Shown: piece by piece, positions 35,301 through 45,298 of the stretch
Layout: each line of letters begins with the position of its first letter
How positions within the stretch are numbered: position 1 is the stretch's first letter
Origin: Terrisporobacter glycolicus ATCC 14880 = DSM 1288
GTDB taxonomy: Bacteria > Bacillota > Clostridia > Peptostreptococcales > Peptostreptococcaceae
Assembly (NCBI RefSeq): GCF_036812735.1
Contig: NZ_CP117523.1
Coordinates: 1,984,001 to 2,048,000 of the forward strand
Reading direction: 5' to 3'
Length of the DNA stretch: 64,000 nt
The notes under the pieces: generated by a model
What the model was told of the DNA's origin: nothing
Databases searched by the model: none
Seen by the model: the letters and a program-made list of their open reading frames with translations, nothing else
Made by a program: the position numbers and the translations under genes

Positions 35301-35670
35301 TATCCTTAATCTCAACTTCTGGTTTTATTAACTTTTGAACAAAAGCATACTCTCCAAAATATAAAGGGATTAATTCTTCAAAAAATACCTTTGCTGGATA
35401 GTTATAATTTTCAGAGTCACCTTTTATAGTATTTATCCATCTTGGTGTTTCATCATCTATAAGCCCAAAATACTTCACTTTCTTTAAATCAATGTCACCT
35501 AATTTTTCAGTTAAATAACTTGACATCCTTGTTGGGCATCCTCTTTGTAGTATATTTTTTAATACACATATTAATGGATAAAATTTATTGTTTATGTTGT
35601 CTTTGCCTTCTATATTTTGTATAACAAAGTTATAATTTGTATACGAATAGGCAGCTGTGTATTTCTCCAT
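32281..35670 (-). CDS. RecQ-like helicase with N-terminal DUF559-type nuclease domain
   Basis: 1129 aa. Residues ~95-205 are a DUF559/Vsr-like PD-(D/E)xK domain: VDFYLHRCKLVIEIDGHHH gives Asp138, Glu149 and Asp151, followed by QRDNYLAEQGIRTIRI. The RecQ motor follows: motif 0 FRDGQ (~387), Walker A LPTGSGKS (408-415), the DEVH box at 512-515, LGLTATAS, and motif VI YQEAGRAGRDK. After the motor comes a long region with no HRDC or zinc cluster that I can see. It probably unwinds and cuts DNA. The short overlapping membrane-anchored partner and the island setting suggest anti-phage function. Its own terminator-like hairpin lies upstream, so it is likely a separate transcript from the DruE-like gene. 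Confidence 0.82.
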   Translation of the reverse strand: MEKYTAAYSYTNYNFVIQNIEGKDNINNKFYPLICVLKNILQRGCPTRMSSYLTEKLGDIDLKKVKYFGLIDDETPRWINTIKGDSENYNYPAKVFFEELIPLYFGEYAFVQKLIKPEVEIKDIVEKENPEFIYQKVDFYLHRCKLVIEIDGHHHEEPIQKYQDTQRDNYLAEQGIRTIRIKTKDINDKSKSFHERIDEILNHISKYEKVLMIYKDVRNIDDYNGNEIKSLKACAIIRMQLTLLSLLQKEKIHIDDKEWKINILQRDIYGFIELAIEDLFAWFENLCILNNMEFKRPKINIIEGRRVEDFVYYQDYINIDFSINKRYTDENEINKKVIYVRGAYFDKVNYFKVNTTDPICYRIDKENRKCVEALEFLLKSIFGYDKFRDGQLPIIINSLQGEDTVGILPTGSGKSICYQLVALLQPCISFVVCPIKSLIYDQEENLKKVNISNVASITGDKDGEEKAEIINSFSNEKYQFIFISPERFQSKVFRQSLEDLNLYSTVGLAVIDEVHCLSEWGHDFRTSYLNLVRTIRNYTPSSRLLGLTATASNFVLNDIKKEFEIDSYNIKTLTSFTREELDFKVIRCNEMDKEKKKILFDTLKELNDKNNIFDLSGEETNAGIIFTPNVNGKRGCYQISQEINSKFKANSNYYSGKSPEKYRKPIMDTKTYTEHKNKVQENFKNNKIPLLVATKAFGMGIDKQNVRYTIHFGIPMSLESLYQEAGRAGRDKNKADCFVLYESEIVDENIIDKFFSLDTPVEELREIQQDLSYDEQKDVLNNFFLWLSNNKGIEHEFHVIKSVYDNYASPGVTKKVQCKKLGFNLSDVQKAIYRLSVMGVVYDWTIELWDSNKGILEVLFDDFDIDKIKKAIENYIHKYNKEFDYTSLYSTNSFKHNKTNLQMKQVLEDENFDEIERQVRALLIWVYDNIVYTRRQSIKNISDTCRNFTDGESFKKVIENHFKFDDDTYLLDYIAENPTEYHNWFDILTPKKEIQSKIYIENIKGTLGRFLESYRYNTGLNFISGITRLICDEFTNVDGKQRLESAFNQICEYDDYSRNEILDFCLKIGDSLTEENKIHLSKILCDNYKDKLKIHEALEDNHSLKLMIEENNARLKNILGRIQCQKLEN

Positions 35671-35976
35671 ATTTCCCCCTATTTCCTCTTTAAATACATT
35701 TTTCTATATTTATATAGTATCATAAAAAATTATCTAAACTGCTTTTATATATATTTTTATCATGATTTTAGTTATAGTAACTGTTTATATACTTAATAAT
35801 ATTTGCAAAAAAATAAAAGCTAGCATATACTAGCTTTTATTTTTATAATTATGTTGTATCTATGTACATAGTATTGTCTTCCACCCTTTTTATAAGGAAA
35901 TCATTACAATGAATATTTAATAGCATGTTCTTTACATAATCTATCAAAACTTCCTTTTATATGCAATTCATTCAAA
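35671..35976. other. intergenic region between the two helicase genes
   Basis: 306 bases. It holds the hairpin at 35811-35845 and, to its left, an AT-rich stretch that must carry the promoter of the RecQ-like gene. A short open frame entering from the helicase's C-terminus (to 35904) is a shadow in another frame. Confidence 0.45.
35811..35845. terminator. terminator between DruE-like and RecQ-like genes
   Basis: AAATAAAAGCTAG pairs with CTAGCTTTTATTT around CATATA. It has A/T runs on both sides and ends the upstream minus-strand transcript. Confidence 0.8.
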
Positions 35977-38900
35977 CTATTGTAATATTTCTTCAAAAAA
36001 CTCAACTGCATATCTACGCTTAATAATGTCATGATGCTTTTGATTATAGTAATTGCATAAACAGCTATAACATGCTGCATCTCCGTTACTGTCTTCACCA
36101 CAATTACATTGTTTAACAATATTAAGAGACTTTTTAATCATATTGGTTAACTGTATTTCATCTGCTTCACCAATTCTTCTTACATGCCCGGCTCCCCCGG
36201 GAACAGTATCAAAAAGAATAAAATTAGTTTCCCAGATTCCACCCTCCAGTTGGTTATAGTGTAAAGTTCCAGATATATCATTTCTTTCAATACCAAGATA
36301 TTGGCTTACACCCTCTAAAAGAGCATAAACAACTGACAACGCTGTCTCCTTTTCTAAGTATTTATGAACCGAAATATAAGCTACATCAGTTTTGAACTTA
36401 TGACCAAGTGTCCTGCGATACAGTTTTTTATTAGGACAACGGTTACCAAATGGATTATTATGATAGTCTTTATCTATCATGAAATTTTCGTCACGAAGTT
36501 TTTCATTGACAGTGGAGTATCCACAATTGTCACATACAAAGAAGTTAGATGTATTGATTACCACTAGTTCATCATTTGATGTAGACTTGATGCTAATTTT
36601 GTAGTTGTTAATCTTTACTTCTTTATACTCATTTTCTATGATTTCGCTTTTATCTCCAATATAGAATATTTCACCTCTGTAAGTCCTTTCTGGTTTTTTT
36701 ATTGTCGATTTTTTAATTTGAGGGCTAATAATAAATCCATACTCTGGAATAATGAATGTATTGTCCTTTTGAACTGCATCACCACATATTTCACATTTTC
36801 CAACAAATCTATTATTATCTTCTGAAATATGACGTTTAATATTTAGATGACCACATTTCTTATTTGAGCAAATACCAAAATCGTATAGATTCCATACTTT
36901 GTTTTGTCCAGTAGGTCTCTTTATATACTGACTCTTGTAAATATCCCCATCAGCAATAACTTCTGATCCTGGAGCATACTCAGAAATTGCAATCATCAGA
37001 TCTCGTTGCAATCGTAATTTGGAAGATTTGTCAAAACTATTAATTATTGCATTTTTATCAAAAGAAGTAACTAGTTCTACCGTATCTACTGGAAATCCAT
37101 ACTTTGGAATAATATTTTTTTTAGATAAAAATGGAATGATATTTTCTTTCTTGATTTTTTCAACATATTGATCGATCTTATTTATATAGTCCCCTAACGA
37201 TTCACCAATACTTGTTTTTTTCACAGCTTCTTTTCTTAATTTTGACAATTCATCTAATTCAGCTGTATATTGTGCAAACTCTTTTATAAGAATTCCGTCC
37301 TCTGAAGTTAAATCAACTAACCAATCAGATGCTTGATTCTTAAGTTCATTTGGAATAAATGCATTGATATAACTCATTACACTCTGAGGAAGATTATCAA
37401 TATAGTTAATTAATCTTGTGAAATTTTCATTATCGAAGAATGTCCCAACATCTTTATATGAATCTGAATTTAACTTCCAGTAAGATGCAATAATTGCAGC
37501 ATTCGTGTGTCTTTTAACTATCTTTTCGTTTTCTATTTTGAATCGTGGCGGATAAATTCTTCCTTTTATCATTTTAACTGGTGAATTAAAATAAGTTAAA
37601 TCGTGAGAGGACAATCTACAAAAAGTCAAAGAGTATGCAACTGAATCTTTTCTTCGACCAGCTCGTCCTGCCCTTTGAGCATAATTAGCAGGAGTAGGTG
37701 GCATATTCTTCATAAATACTGTTTCTAGTTCACCTACATCAACTCCCATTTCAAAAGTAGTAGAACAGCTCAATACATTAATTTTATTCTTAACAAACAT
37801 TTCCTGATAACGCTTAGCCGTTTCAGGACTTAGTTGAGCTGTATGTTCTTTAACTTTCATTTGGAATATGTCTAACTCTAAATATTGTTTTCTATAATGA
37901 TTATTTGCAAAATCTTTTTCAAAATTACATAGTGACAATTTCCCATCACACCTATTTGCTGGACAAATATTATTGATATTGTTGACAGTCAACTTGCCAC
38001 ATTTGTCGCAAATGTACCATTGAATGTCATGGGTGAATGATGTTCTAATCTTAAATTTACTAATATTCATAACATATTGGTCTGGTGCCTTTGCAACAAG
38101 ATGTCCTCTTCCTATAAAAATACCATTCCAAATATTTTCCAAATATTTATTTACCTCGCCCTTATCATTGATTCCAAGAGTTTTCTTTAAATAATCAAAT
38201 CTTACATTTGCATTATTTGTCGATATCCATGCTTTTCTATAGCTTTTCTTGCTTTCATGCTGTGTCAATACTTTAGACATTGAAGATTCAATGCCCTTGT
38301 AAGTATAGTATTCCTTATCACACTTCAACATTTCCTTACAATAAGGAAAATCAAATATGCAATCTCGCTTAAAACTATTGGCTAGAACGCGTTGGATTGT
38401 TGATACATCTTGACCAACAAATGAACCAATCTTAGGTACTGATTCTGATTGAAATTCAAATGAAACTAATCCAATATTTTCTAAACTATTTCTATCATTA
38501 CTAGAAATTTCATAAAGAAGTGTCTTCCAAGCTTCTTTCAATGAATCTTCTGCTTCAACAATTTCGTGCTGCTCTAATAAGGCAGCTAGCTTTTTTACTG
38601 CCATACCAATATCAATTCCTGAATCTGTAGCATATTCATCTAATTCACGTAATGCTTCTATTAGAAGACGTCTCCTAAGGATATTATTATAAGTAAAGTC
38701 AAAATAACTAGCAAAATATGCTGCTTCCTGCCTGCTATCAGAGAACACTAAGAGTTGCTTTTTAGCTTTCTTAGTAATAATATCTTGTTTAATTGGTTCT
38801 CCATCATTCTCTCTTCCAAAAAAGTCATCATCTACTTTGTTTGGTTTTTCATGTATTTCCACTTGTTGAGAGGGCATTTCCTCATAAAGACTTGATGCAA

Positions 38901-40733
38901 TGACACTAGCTGCTGCTTCTTGACCCAAATAAAATCCTCTTAATACAGATCCCTTGGTATTGATTAATCCACATGACAAACACTTATTTAAAACTTTATT
39001 TTTAGTCACGGACTCAACGACTTTTACAATATGTTCTTGCCCACAATTGCACATATTGTCTTTTACAACATTTGCTTTTTCAATCATTCCGCATTTCCCA
39101 CAAAGCTTATACATATTTTCTTCTACACCACTGATAGAATATTCATCCAAACATGCTGACCCTTCAGCATCGCTTAATAGCATATAAAGATTGTTAACAT
39201 CATCATTTTCATACTCTTTTTTCTGCACCAAATGTGACTCTTCTATCTTACCTTCAATATAAACACATCCACAGTATTTGCAAACAGATATCTTATAGCT
39301 CTTATACTTATCTCCTCTGATAAAAGCTTTGTCTCTAGGGATAATAGACAAATCTTTATTTACCCCAAGAACAATATAAGCACCTTCTAATGCACGAATA
39401 AACATGTGATATCGAGCATCCAATAGCATTATATTATTTTTTTCTGCTTTACGCGCAATAGATACAAAAGCCACAATATCCAATTCATCTATATTTAAAC
39501 GTGTGGAAATGTTTTTGATTGTTACTGGTTCTTCCTTAAGGACCTCACGCATTTGATAGTAAAATTTATCTTGAATTAATAGATCATATAAAAGTTCAGG
39601 AATGCTTTGAGCTGTGGTTTGAAAGTCATCGTCAAATTCACGAATTAATTCCAAAACTTTGTCAAACTTAACCCTACGTTCTAAAAGCTTATTTATCCTT
39701 TTATAAATTTTACTAGGATATTCTCTACTACTCTTAAGATTAAATTCAGAATATCGAAAAGCACGAACAATACTGTTTTCATCAAAGCATGCTCCAGTAC
39801 ATAACCTCGATGCAAAATCACAAATATCTTGATTATCTTTTTCATCTCCAAGAGTAGCACTTGTTAAAATAAATTTAATATCATTACAACTACTTAAAGT
39901 ATTCTTCAACCTCCTCAATAACATTGAAACTTCAATACCGGTTGCTCCGGTATAAGTATGTGCTTCATCTAGAACAATAAATTTCCATTCATTAGAGTAT
40001 GTCCCATGAAAAAAACATTGTCGTCCGGTCTTAAAAGCAAATACTCTAACATCGCATAGTTCGTTATCAGAATATGAGGAGGTTTTTCTTTCATTTGCCT
40101 TCTTGAAATTCTTTCATTAGATATTGGTTTCTCACCATTATTAAGCGACATATACTTTGACACTGCAGCCTTATCTTCTCTTTCTGTCTCCCCCGTATAA
40201 GAACCAAAAGTAATATTCGGATAATCCACTAAAAGCTCTCTCATCCTTTTCATTTGATCATTAGCAAGAGCATTCATAGGATAAATAATAAGAGCTCTAA
40301 CACCATCGCTAAGATCTCCAGATTCCTTTTGTTCCATTAAATAATTAATAATTGGCAACAAAAAAGATTCTGTTTTCCCTGAACCTGTACCTGTTGTCAC
40401 AACTAAATTTTTACCGTCTCTAATTTTACGAATCGATAGCTCTTGATGTTTATATAAGTTTCGATTTAAAATTTTTTCTTTCTTTTCCCCTTGATATAAT
40501 TTTATGAATTCTCGACTTAGAATACCTTTATCAATAAGATCTTTGATGCTTTGACCAAATTCAAACGAATCCGAAAAGTCAAGATAAGGCCCTTTTGCGA
40601 AGTAGTTAGCATTTTCAATATATTTGCGAAACTGCTTCATGTACTCTTTATCATTAATATAAAAAGTAGTTTCAATATATCCTAAATATTTTTCTACAAT
40701 GTTATCGGACGCTTTAATTGGATTTAGTTCCAT
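35977..40733 (-). pseudogene. DruE-like DEAH helicase with DUF1998 C-terminus, frameshifted
   Basis: Two frames together encode about 1585 residues of one large SF2 helicase. The first 240 residues carry LYKHQ (Q-like motif), Walker A TTGTGSGKTES (114-122) and YPMNALANDQ. The second frame carries FIVLDEAHTYTGATGIE (read in the restored frame), LTSATLG, motif VI YAQRAGRAGRRKDS, many CxxC zinc pairs, and a DUF1998-type end with FDTVPGGAGH and four cysteines in CNCGEDSNGDAACYSC. The break is in a run of seven T (40009-40015 as A on the plus strand): eight T restores VFFHGTYSNEWKFIV. The YPMNALANDQ and DUF1998 combination is that of DruE of Druantia. It follows the 936-aa gene after 9 bases. It could also be phase-variable or a sequencing error. 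Confidence 0.8.
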
Positions 40734-40742
40734 ATCCCCACC

Positions 40743-43553
40743 TCACTCAATAATTTCAAAAATCATAATATCTATCAATTTATATCTAGAGCTGTTGCCA
40801 TATTCCCTAGGATTCACATACTTCGTCTTTATGTCATAAATTAGGCCATCTTCATCTCTATCAACAATCTCAAATGTAAATCTACCATTTTCCTGTTTAA
40901 TAGGCTTTATTATAAATGGATTATAGTTAGTAAAGTACCATTCTCGCTTATCTCCGGTATAACGATCCTTTATATAATACAGACCAGTTGCTTCATAATA
41001 GCCCTTCTTCTTTGCGAATTTAATGTTTTTTATGTAAAAATTTGAAAGATCGAAATTTTCAGATTCGCTTATACACTTATTTCCTTTGAGAACTTTGTTC
41101 CTGCATGCAACAATTAATGGATCACCAACAATAAATTTTTCCCGTAATAGCACATTTTTTACTGCACACTCCCCAAAAAAATCATCTTCTTCAACCTGAT
41201 AAATCTCTATTTCATACTCATTATAATAAAGGGTAATATCTTTATCCATTAAATGGTCACTATTACTTAATTCATAATGCTTTATTACTTTCTGAGTTGG
41301 AAAATATATGACATCAATCTCTATACCACCTATTCCCAAAAAGCTCCAATTTGCATATAAGCATTGTGTTAAATTCCGATAATCGTAATATGCCACTGAA
41401 AAATCTCTGATAGCAGGCTTGAAATGTATATTTGTGATACATTCCTCTTTGCCGTTCATATGAATTCCAAGGGTTATTGGATCTTGCTCAGATATCTGAA
41501 ATAGATGATCTAATGAGTATTTGACCTCATCACCTATTCTCTTGCCCTCTAATTTTTCATACCCTGAATTACTTATTATATTAAGTCTTGATGGTTTATT
41601 GGGAAACTTAACATAAAGCCTATAATCCTTTACATTCTCCCACCAAATATTGTCACTATTCTTCATATCTGAATTAATACTGCCTATTCTCCAGCTCAGT
41701 ACAGGCAATTTAATTTCAATCTCATACTCTACACTATGTAAATAGAAGATAGAACTAAAAACTTTATTTTCCTTAATATTGATTGCAATTGGTAATTGAA
41801 GGTCAAGATTGAAGTCAATATCATTAGAATTAAAAGTTAATAGCTTTGCTTCTTTTTCCTTATAGTAATAATCCTTATCAAAATTATAGTAAAGTGACCC
41901 TATTGCAAAAACATTTTCCTCTATATAAATTTTATTACTTCCTTTTTCACGAATAACTATTGAAAAAGGTTGATGACTTTTTAATACTGAATCTCGAATA
42001 TGAACAAGTCCTAAATTGTCACCACTTCCATCACAAATCAACTTGACTTTACAATCAGCTACTTTATTCATATGATAGTTTGAGCCATTGATTGTTACTA
42101 TAAAATCATCAATTCCTTTCATATATGGTATTCTTATTCTAATCTCAGGAATCTCAGAATATAAATCAAATGACACTTTTGATGTATTTCTTATTACAAT
42201 GCCTTGATATTTGAATTTTGAATCTATTTCATTTTTAATTGTTGCAACATTCGTTGATAGAATTCTATCATTTATTAATAAAATAGACTCTTCATTTAAA
42301 AATACTGTTGAAACCCTATAATTTGATTCAAAAACTATGTCAATCTGTGTATTATCAGAAAGAACTTCATTTTCTTTTTTTGTTATTACACGAATTGTTT
42401 CATCAGAAAGCTGCTTTGGATTAACTTCATTTCCATCAAGGTCAAAAAACACAAACTCTCTGAACAATAATTCCCCTGAATTATAAATTATTTGATTGCC
42501 ACTATTGATTCTATAAACAATCTGGGGATAGAATTGCTGGATTTCTACACAAGTTTGTTCCGATTTAAAAAATAATCTACTTTTTGTAAGGAGTAAATCT
42601 TCTCTATGAATTATGTTGTCTCCACAATATATCTCTAGAGTTATTTGATTTTCAATATAGTCAGAATCAATAATTTGCTTAGGAATTTGCAAGAATATCT
42701 TCCGGTTATCATATTGATATTGAGCTACATTAAACTTCTTGATGTGCTCTACAACTTGCCCTCGCTTACTTTTTTCTATTGTTTTTTTGGAGCTATAATA
42801 ATCGTACAGATCAAAATATTGATCAAATCGGTCGTTCTCAAGGTATTCAACTACGTCTCCATAATGTGATTGATTCATATAAAAGAGCAATCTTTCAATA
42901 ATTGGCACAACGATACTTGTAGCTTTAACAAATGCTATTCTAAAAGATTTAGGTAGTTGTTGCCTAGCAATTGTCATTTTTGATCCCTGTACAATCAGGC
43001 TAATATCATCATCTTCTAAATACTTTGTAAATAGCCTATGCATATATTGTATCAATTCTTCAACTTCATTATCAATATAGTTCTCTTCTAAATCTTTGAA
43101 ATAAATATCATGTAAAAACTCAAGAAATCTATTTACATTTGATTTAGGAATTATTGCATGCGTCAAGATTGAAGTAACATAACCTTTGTTCACATTGCCT
43201 ACATGAAAATATACACCATTGATTTCACAAAACTTTTCAAAAGATTCCTTACAAATCTTATTAACATCTGATTCTTCAGCATTTACTCTCTTAGCAAATT
43301 CACTCCAAAATTGTCCATTCTGGTACTCATTAACTGCAAATAACACCAAAGCTATTGAAATAATAGCATATCTTTCTTTTTTAAGAACAAAAGTCGCCCT
43401 ATTGATTAAAGCACTTGAAAAATCTAAAAGTTCACAATATGTCTCATCATCAACTTCAATACACCCTAGTAAGAATTCACTTTTGTATTTTTCAATACCT
43501 TTATTAATTTTATCCTGCAATATCTTAATCTTATTAGGTGTACTCATATCCAT
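40743..43553 (-). CDS. large protein of unknown fold, DruH-position partner of the helicase
   Basis: 936 aa, no signal or membrane segment. The N-terminal ~200 residues are helical (YAIISIALVLFAVNEYQNGQ), and the rest is beta-rich with repeated Ig-like or jelly-roll character (INDRILSTNVATIKNEI; YRLYVKFPNKPSRLNI), ending in an aromatic, acidic C-terminus. No catalytic motif is seen. It is the first gene of a two-gene unit with the DUF1998 helicase, the arrangement of Druantia type III (DruH before DruE), whose DruH is likewise a long protein of unknown function. I infer the role from position, not from recognised sequence. It could be a DNA- or phage-protein-binding scaffold. Confidence 0.65.
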   Translation of the reverse strand: MDMSTPNKIKILQDKINKGIEKYKSEFLLGCIEVDDETYCELLDFSSALINRATFVLKKERYAIISIALVLFAVNEYQNGQFWSEFAKRVNAEESDVNKICKESFEKFCEINGVYFHVGNVNKGYVTSILTHAIIPKSNVNRFLEFLHDIYFKDLEENYIDNEVEELIQYMHRLFTKYLEDDDISLIVQGSKMTIARQQLPKSFRIAFVKATSIVVPIIERLLFYMNQSHYGDVVEYLENDRFDQYFDLYDYYSSKKTIEKSKRGQVVEHIKKFNVAQYQYDNRKIFLQIPKQIIDSDYIENQITLEIYCGDNIIHREDLLLTKSRLFFKSEQTCVEIQQFYPQIVYRINSGNQIIYNSGELLFREFVFFDLDGNEVNPKQLSDETIRVITKKENEVLSDNTQIDIVFESNYRVSTVFLNEESILLINDRILSTNVATIKNEIDSKFKYQGIVIRNTSKVSFDLYSEIPEIRIRIPYMKGIDDFIVTINGSNYHMNKVADCKVKLICDGSGDNLGLVHIRDSVLKSHQPFSIVIREKGSNKIYIEENVFAIGSLYYNFDKDYYYKEKEAKLLTFNSNDIDFNLDLQLPIAINIKENKVFSSIFYLHSVEYEIEIKLPVLSWRIGSINSDMKNSDNIWWENVKDYRLYVKFPNKPSRLNIISNSGYEKLEGKRIGDEVKYSLDHLFQISEQDPITLGIHMNGKEECITNIHFKPAIRDFSVAYYDYRNLTQCLYANWSFLGIGGIEIDVIYFPTQKVIKHYELSNSDHLMDKDITLYYNEYEIEIYQVEEDDFFGECAVKNVLLREKFIVGDPLIVACRNKVLKGNKCISESENFDLSNFYIKNIKFAKKKGYYEATGLYYIKDRYTGDKREWYFTNYNPFIIKPIKQENGRFTFEIVDRDEDGLIYDIKTKYVNPREYGNSSRYKLIDIMIFEIIE

Positions 43554-43595
43554 CTACCCCCATCAAATAACATAAGTTATTCTAAACATTTAAGT

Positions 43596-43757
43596 TTACT
43601 TTATTTTTGGATTGTACAATTCATAAATATCACATACAAAATGTGATAACTTTATACCATGTTGCTCATATAAAAAGTTTTGAACTTGCAACATAATATC
43701 ACCGAATTGACTTTTATCACGCATTTCATCAGTATCCACTCTATAAAATAAATCCAT
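43596..43757 (-). CDS. 53-codon ORF, hypothetical
   Basis: Encodes MDLFYRVDTDEMRDKSQFGD followed by IMLQVQNFLYEQHGIKLSHF and VCDIYELYNPKIK. It starts 17 bases inside the end of the upstream pseudogene frame, with GAGGT 9 bases before the ATG, an arrangement that suggests coupled expression when the upstream gene was whole. Composition is protein-like. The family is not recognised. Confidence 0.5.
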   Translation of the reverse strand: MDLFYRVDTDEMRDKSQFGDIMLQVQNFLYEQHGIKLSHFVCDIYELYNPKIK

Positions 43758-44148
43758 CTGGTTTTACCTCTTTTAATGCTCTATATCCTAAATGATAATC
43801 GTCAATTACTGCCTGTGTTTTAAAATCAAGTTTATTATATTCATCAAATTGTATTTTTCTTTCACTTATATACTCTAATATAGCGACGCCTTCTTTTACC
43901 TTTTGAGCTTCCATTTCTACTTGAAAAATAGCTATTAGTTTTGTAATTATTTCAATATCATCCTCTTAATTTATAGAATTTACCTTTTCTAAAAGTTATG
44001 AGTATCCTCTCACCTCAAGGCAGCTCTGTAGTAATCCATTATTATATAGTTCTAAAATGTCCTCAATTGAGAAATTTTCTCTTAAATCTTCAATAGTTCT
44101 TACTGGTTTATCATCTAAAATTAAATTGAATTTTATGGTCTTTGCCAT
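43741..44148 (-). pseudogene. small accessory gene with two in-frame stops
   Basis: The frame from the ATG at 44148 (GGAGGT 9 bases upstream) reads as one protein of about 136 codons: MAKTIKFNLILDDKPVRTIE, DLRENFSIEDILELYNNGLL, then EDDIEIITKLIAIFQVEMEA and later a C-terminus ending EVKPDGFIL. TAA at 43996-43998 (after residue 50) and a second TAA ten codons later interrupt it, with no frame change. The first 50 residues alone may still be made. The family is a small accessory-region protein that I recognise only as recurring; function unknown. Confidence 0.6.
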
Positions 44149-44199
44149 CTCTATTACCTCCAAAAATTTAATATGTATATGAATTAACTTTTATTTTAG

Positions 44200-45194
44200 T
44201 TAATCATTTTTATAAAGTTCACTTATCTTTTTAGCTTCACAAGCTATCTCTTTAACAAAATCATCAGGTGAAATTACTTTTAACTTACTTCCTTGACTTA
44301 ATATCCACATAATTATCCCTTTTCCAAATACTTCTGCTTCAATTAAATATTTATTATCATATTGGTCAATTATTTTTGATGTTGGTAGCCTTTCTAATAC
44401 TGCATCAACAGAACTACCACAAAACTCAAATTTTATTTTCATCAACTTACCTAAATACATGAACCGAATTCTGTTTCTGAATTCACCATTTTCAAATCTC
44501 TCTGATTCTGGAATATAGAATTTATTCCCGCTACTTTCATATTTTTTTATCCTGTCAATTCTAAATACTGTAGGATCATCAAATGCTAAATCATTAAAAT
44601 ATGCAATTAAATAGAAATAGTATTCTGAAAAATTATTGATACTGGATTAAGAATTCTTTTAACTTCTGCTCCATCTGTTTTTACATAGCTTATTTCTATA
44701 CTTTGTTTATGTCTTATAAATTCACTTAAATCCCATATCCTTGATAGCAATCTATCATTGTGTTTTAAAGGTACAAAATTTAGCAATTCATTTCCAATAA
44801 GCTCTTTTACATATTTTCTTTGTTCAAAATCTATTTCCCCTAACATTGCAGTTATTAAATGATTTATTTCTTCTTTACAAAAAGCTCTACTTTCTAATAA
44901 TATTTTACTTATAGCTAGTATATCTTCTCTGTTTAAAATAGCATCTTCTCTTTTGTTAAGGCTGTATCCTTTTTTATCCCTTCTATATTCAACATCTATA
45001 CTGCACTTAGTTTCTGTACTATTTGATAGATAAGCTCTGATATCTTCTATGTCCCTTTGTATTGTTTTTTCATTAACACCAAATATCGTTGCCGACTGTT
45101 TTTTATATATTACTTCACCTTTTGTAAGCTTTTCATATACAGTCAATATTCTATTTACTTTTCCATCTTTATCTTCAGCCAAAATTATCACCAT
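44200..45194 (-). pseudogene. WYL-domain transcriptional regulator, frameshifted
   Basis: The N-terminal frame (44607-45194) has a DeoR/HTH_11-like winged helix (VNRILTVYEKLTKGEVIYKK, FGVNEKTIQRDIEDIRAYLS) and the start of a WYL domain (IEISYVKTDGAEVKRILNPV). The C-terminal frame (44200-about 44630) restores SEYYFYLIAYFNDLAFDDP, FRIDRIKKYE and the WCX extension. One T is missing from a run (44628-44632, A5 on plus; six would restore the frame). Total length ~332 aa, normal for the family. WYL proteins commonly repress defence loci (BrxR, CapW), so this is probably the regulator of the operon behind it. A 19-bp palindrome lies 27 bases upstream. Confidence 0.82.
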
Positions 45195-45205
45195 CTATAT
45201 CTCTT

Positions 45206-45239
45206 ATTATAGTATTCGATATGGACATTTACTGTCCAT
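45206..45239 (-). promoter_or_regulatory. promoter and palindromic operator of the WYL gene
   Basis: ATGGACA-tttac-TGTCCAT (45221-45239) is a perfect 7-bp-arm inverted repeat. On the minus strand it lies just upstream of a TATAAT (45206-45211), so it covers the -35 region. This is the expected position for autorepression. Confidence 0.65.
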
Positions 45240-45298
45240 GTCATACTTTTTTATATAAAATTTTTATAAAAGTTACCTATATATACAAATAAGCACAT

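Noticed and set aside
35904-36119. Separate 71-aa gene at the helicase C-terminus
   Set aside because: It overlaps the DUF1998 Cys cluster in another frame and lacks a ribosome site.
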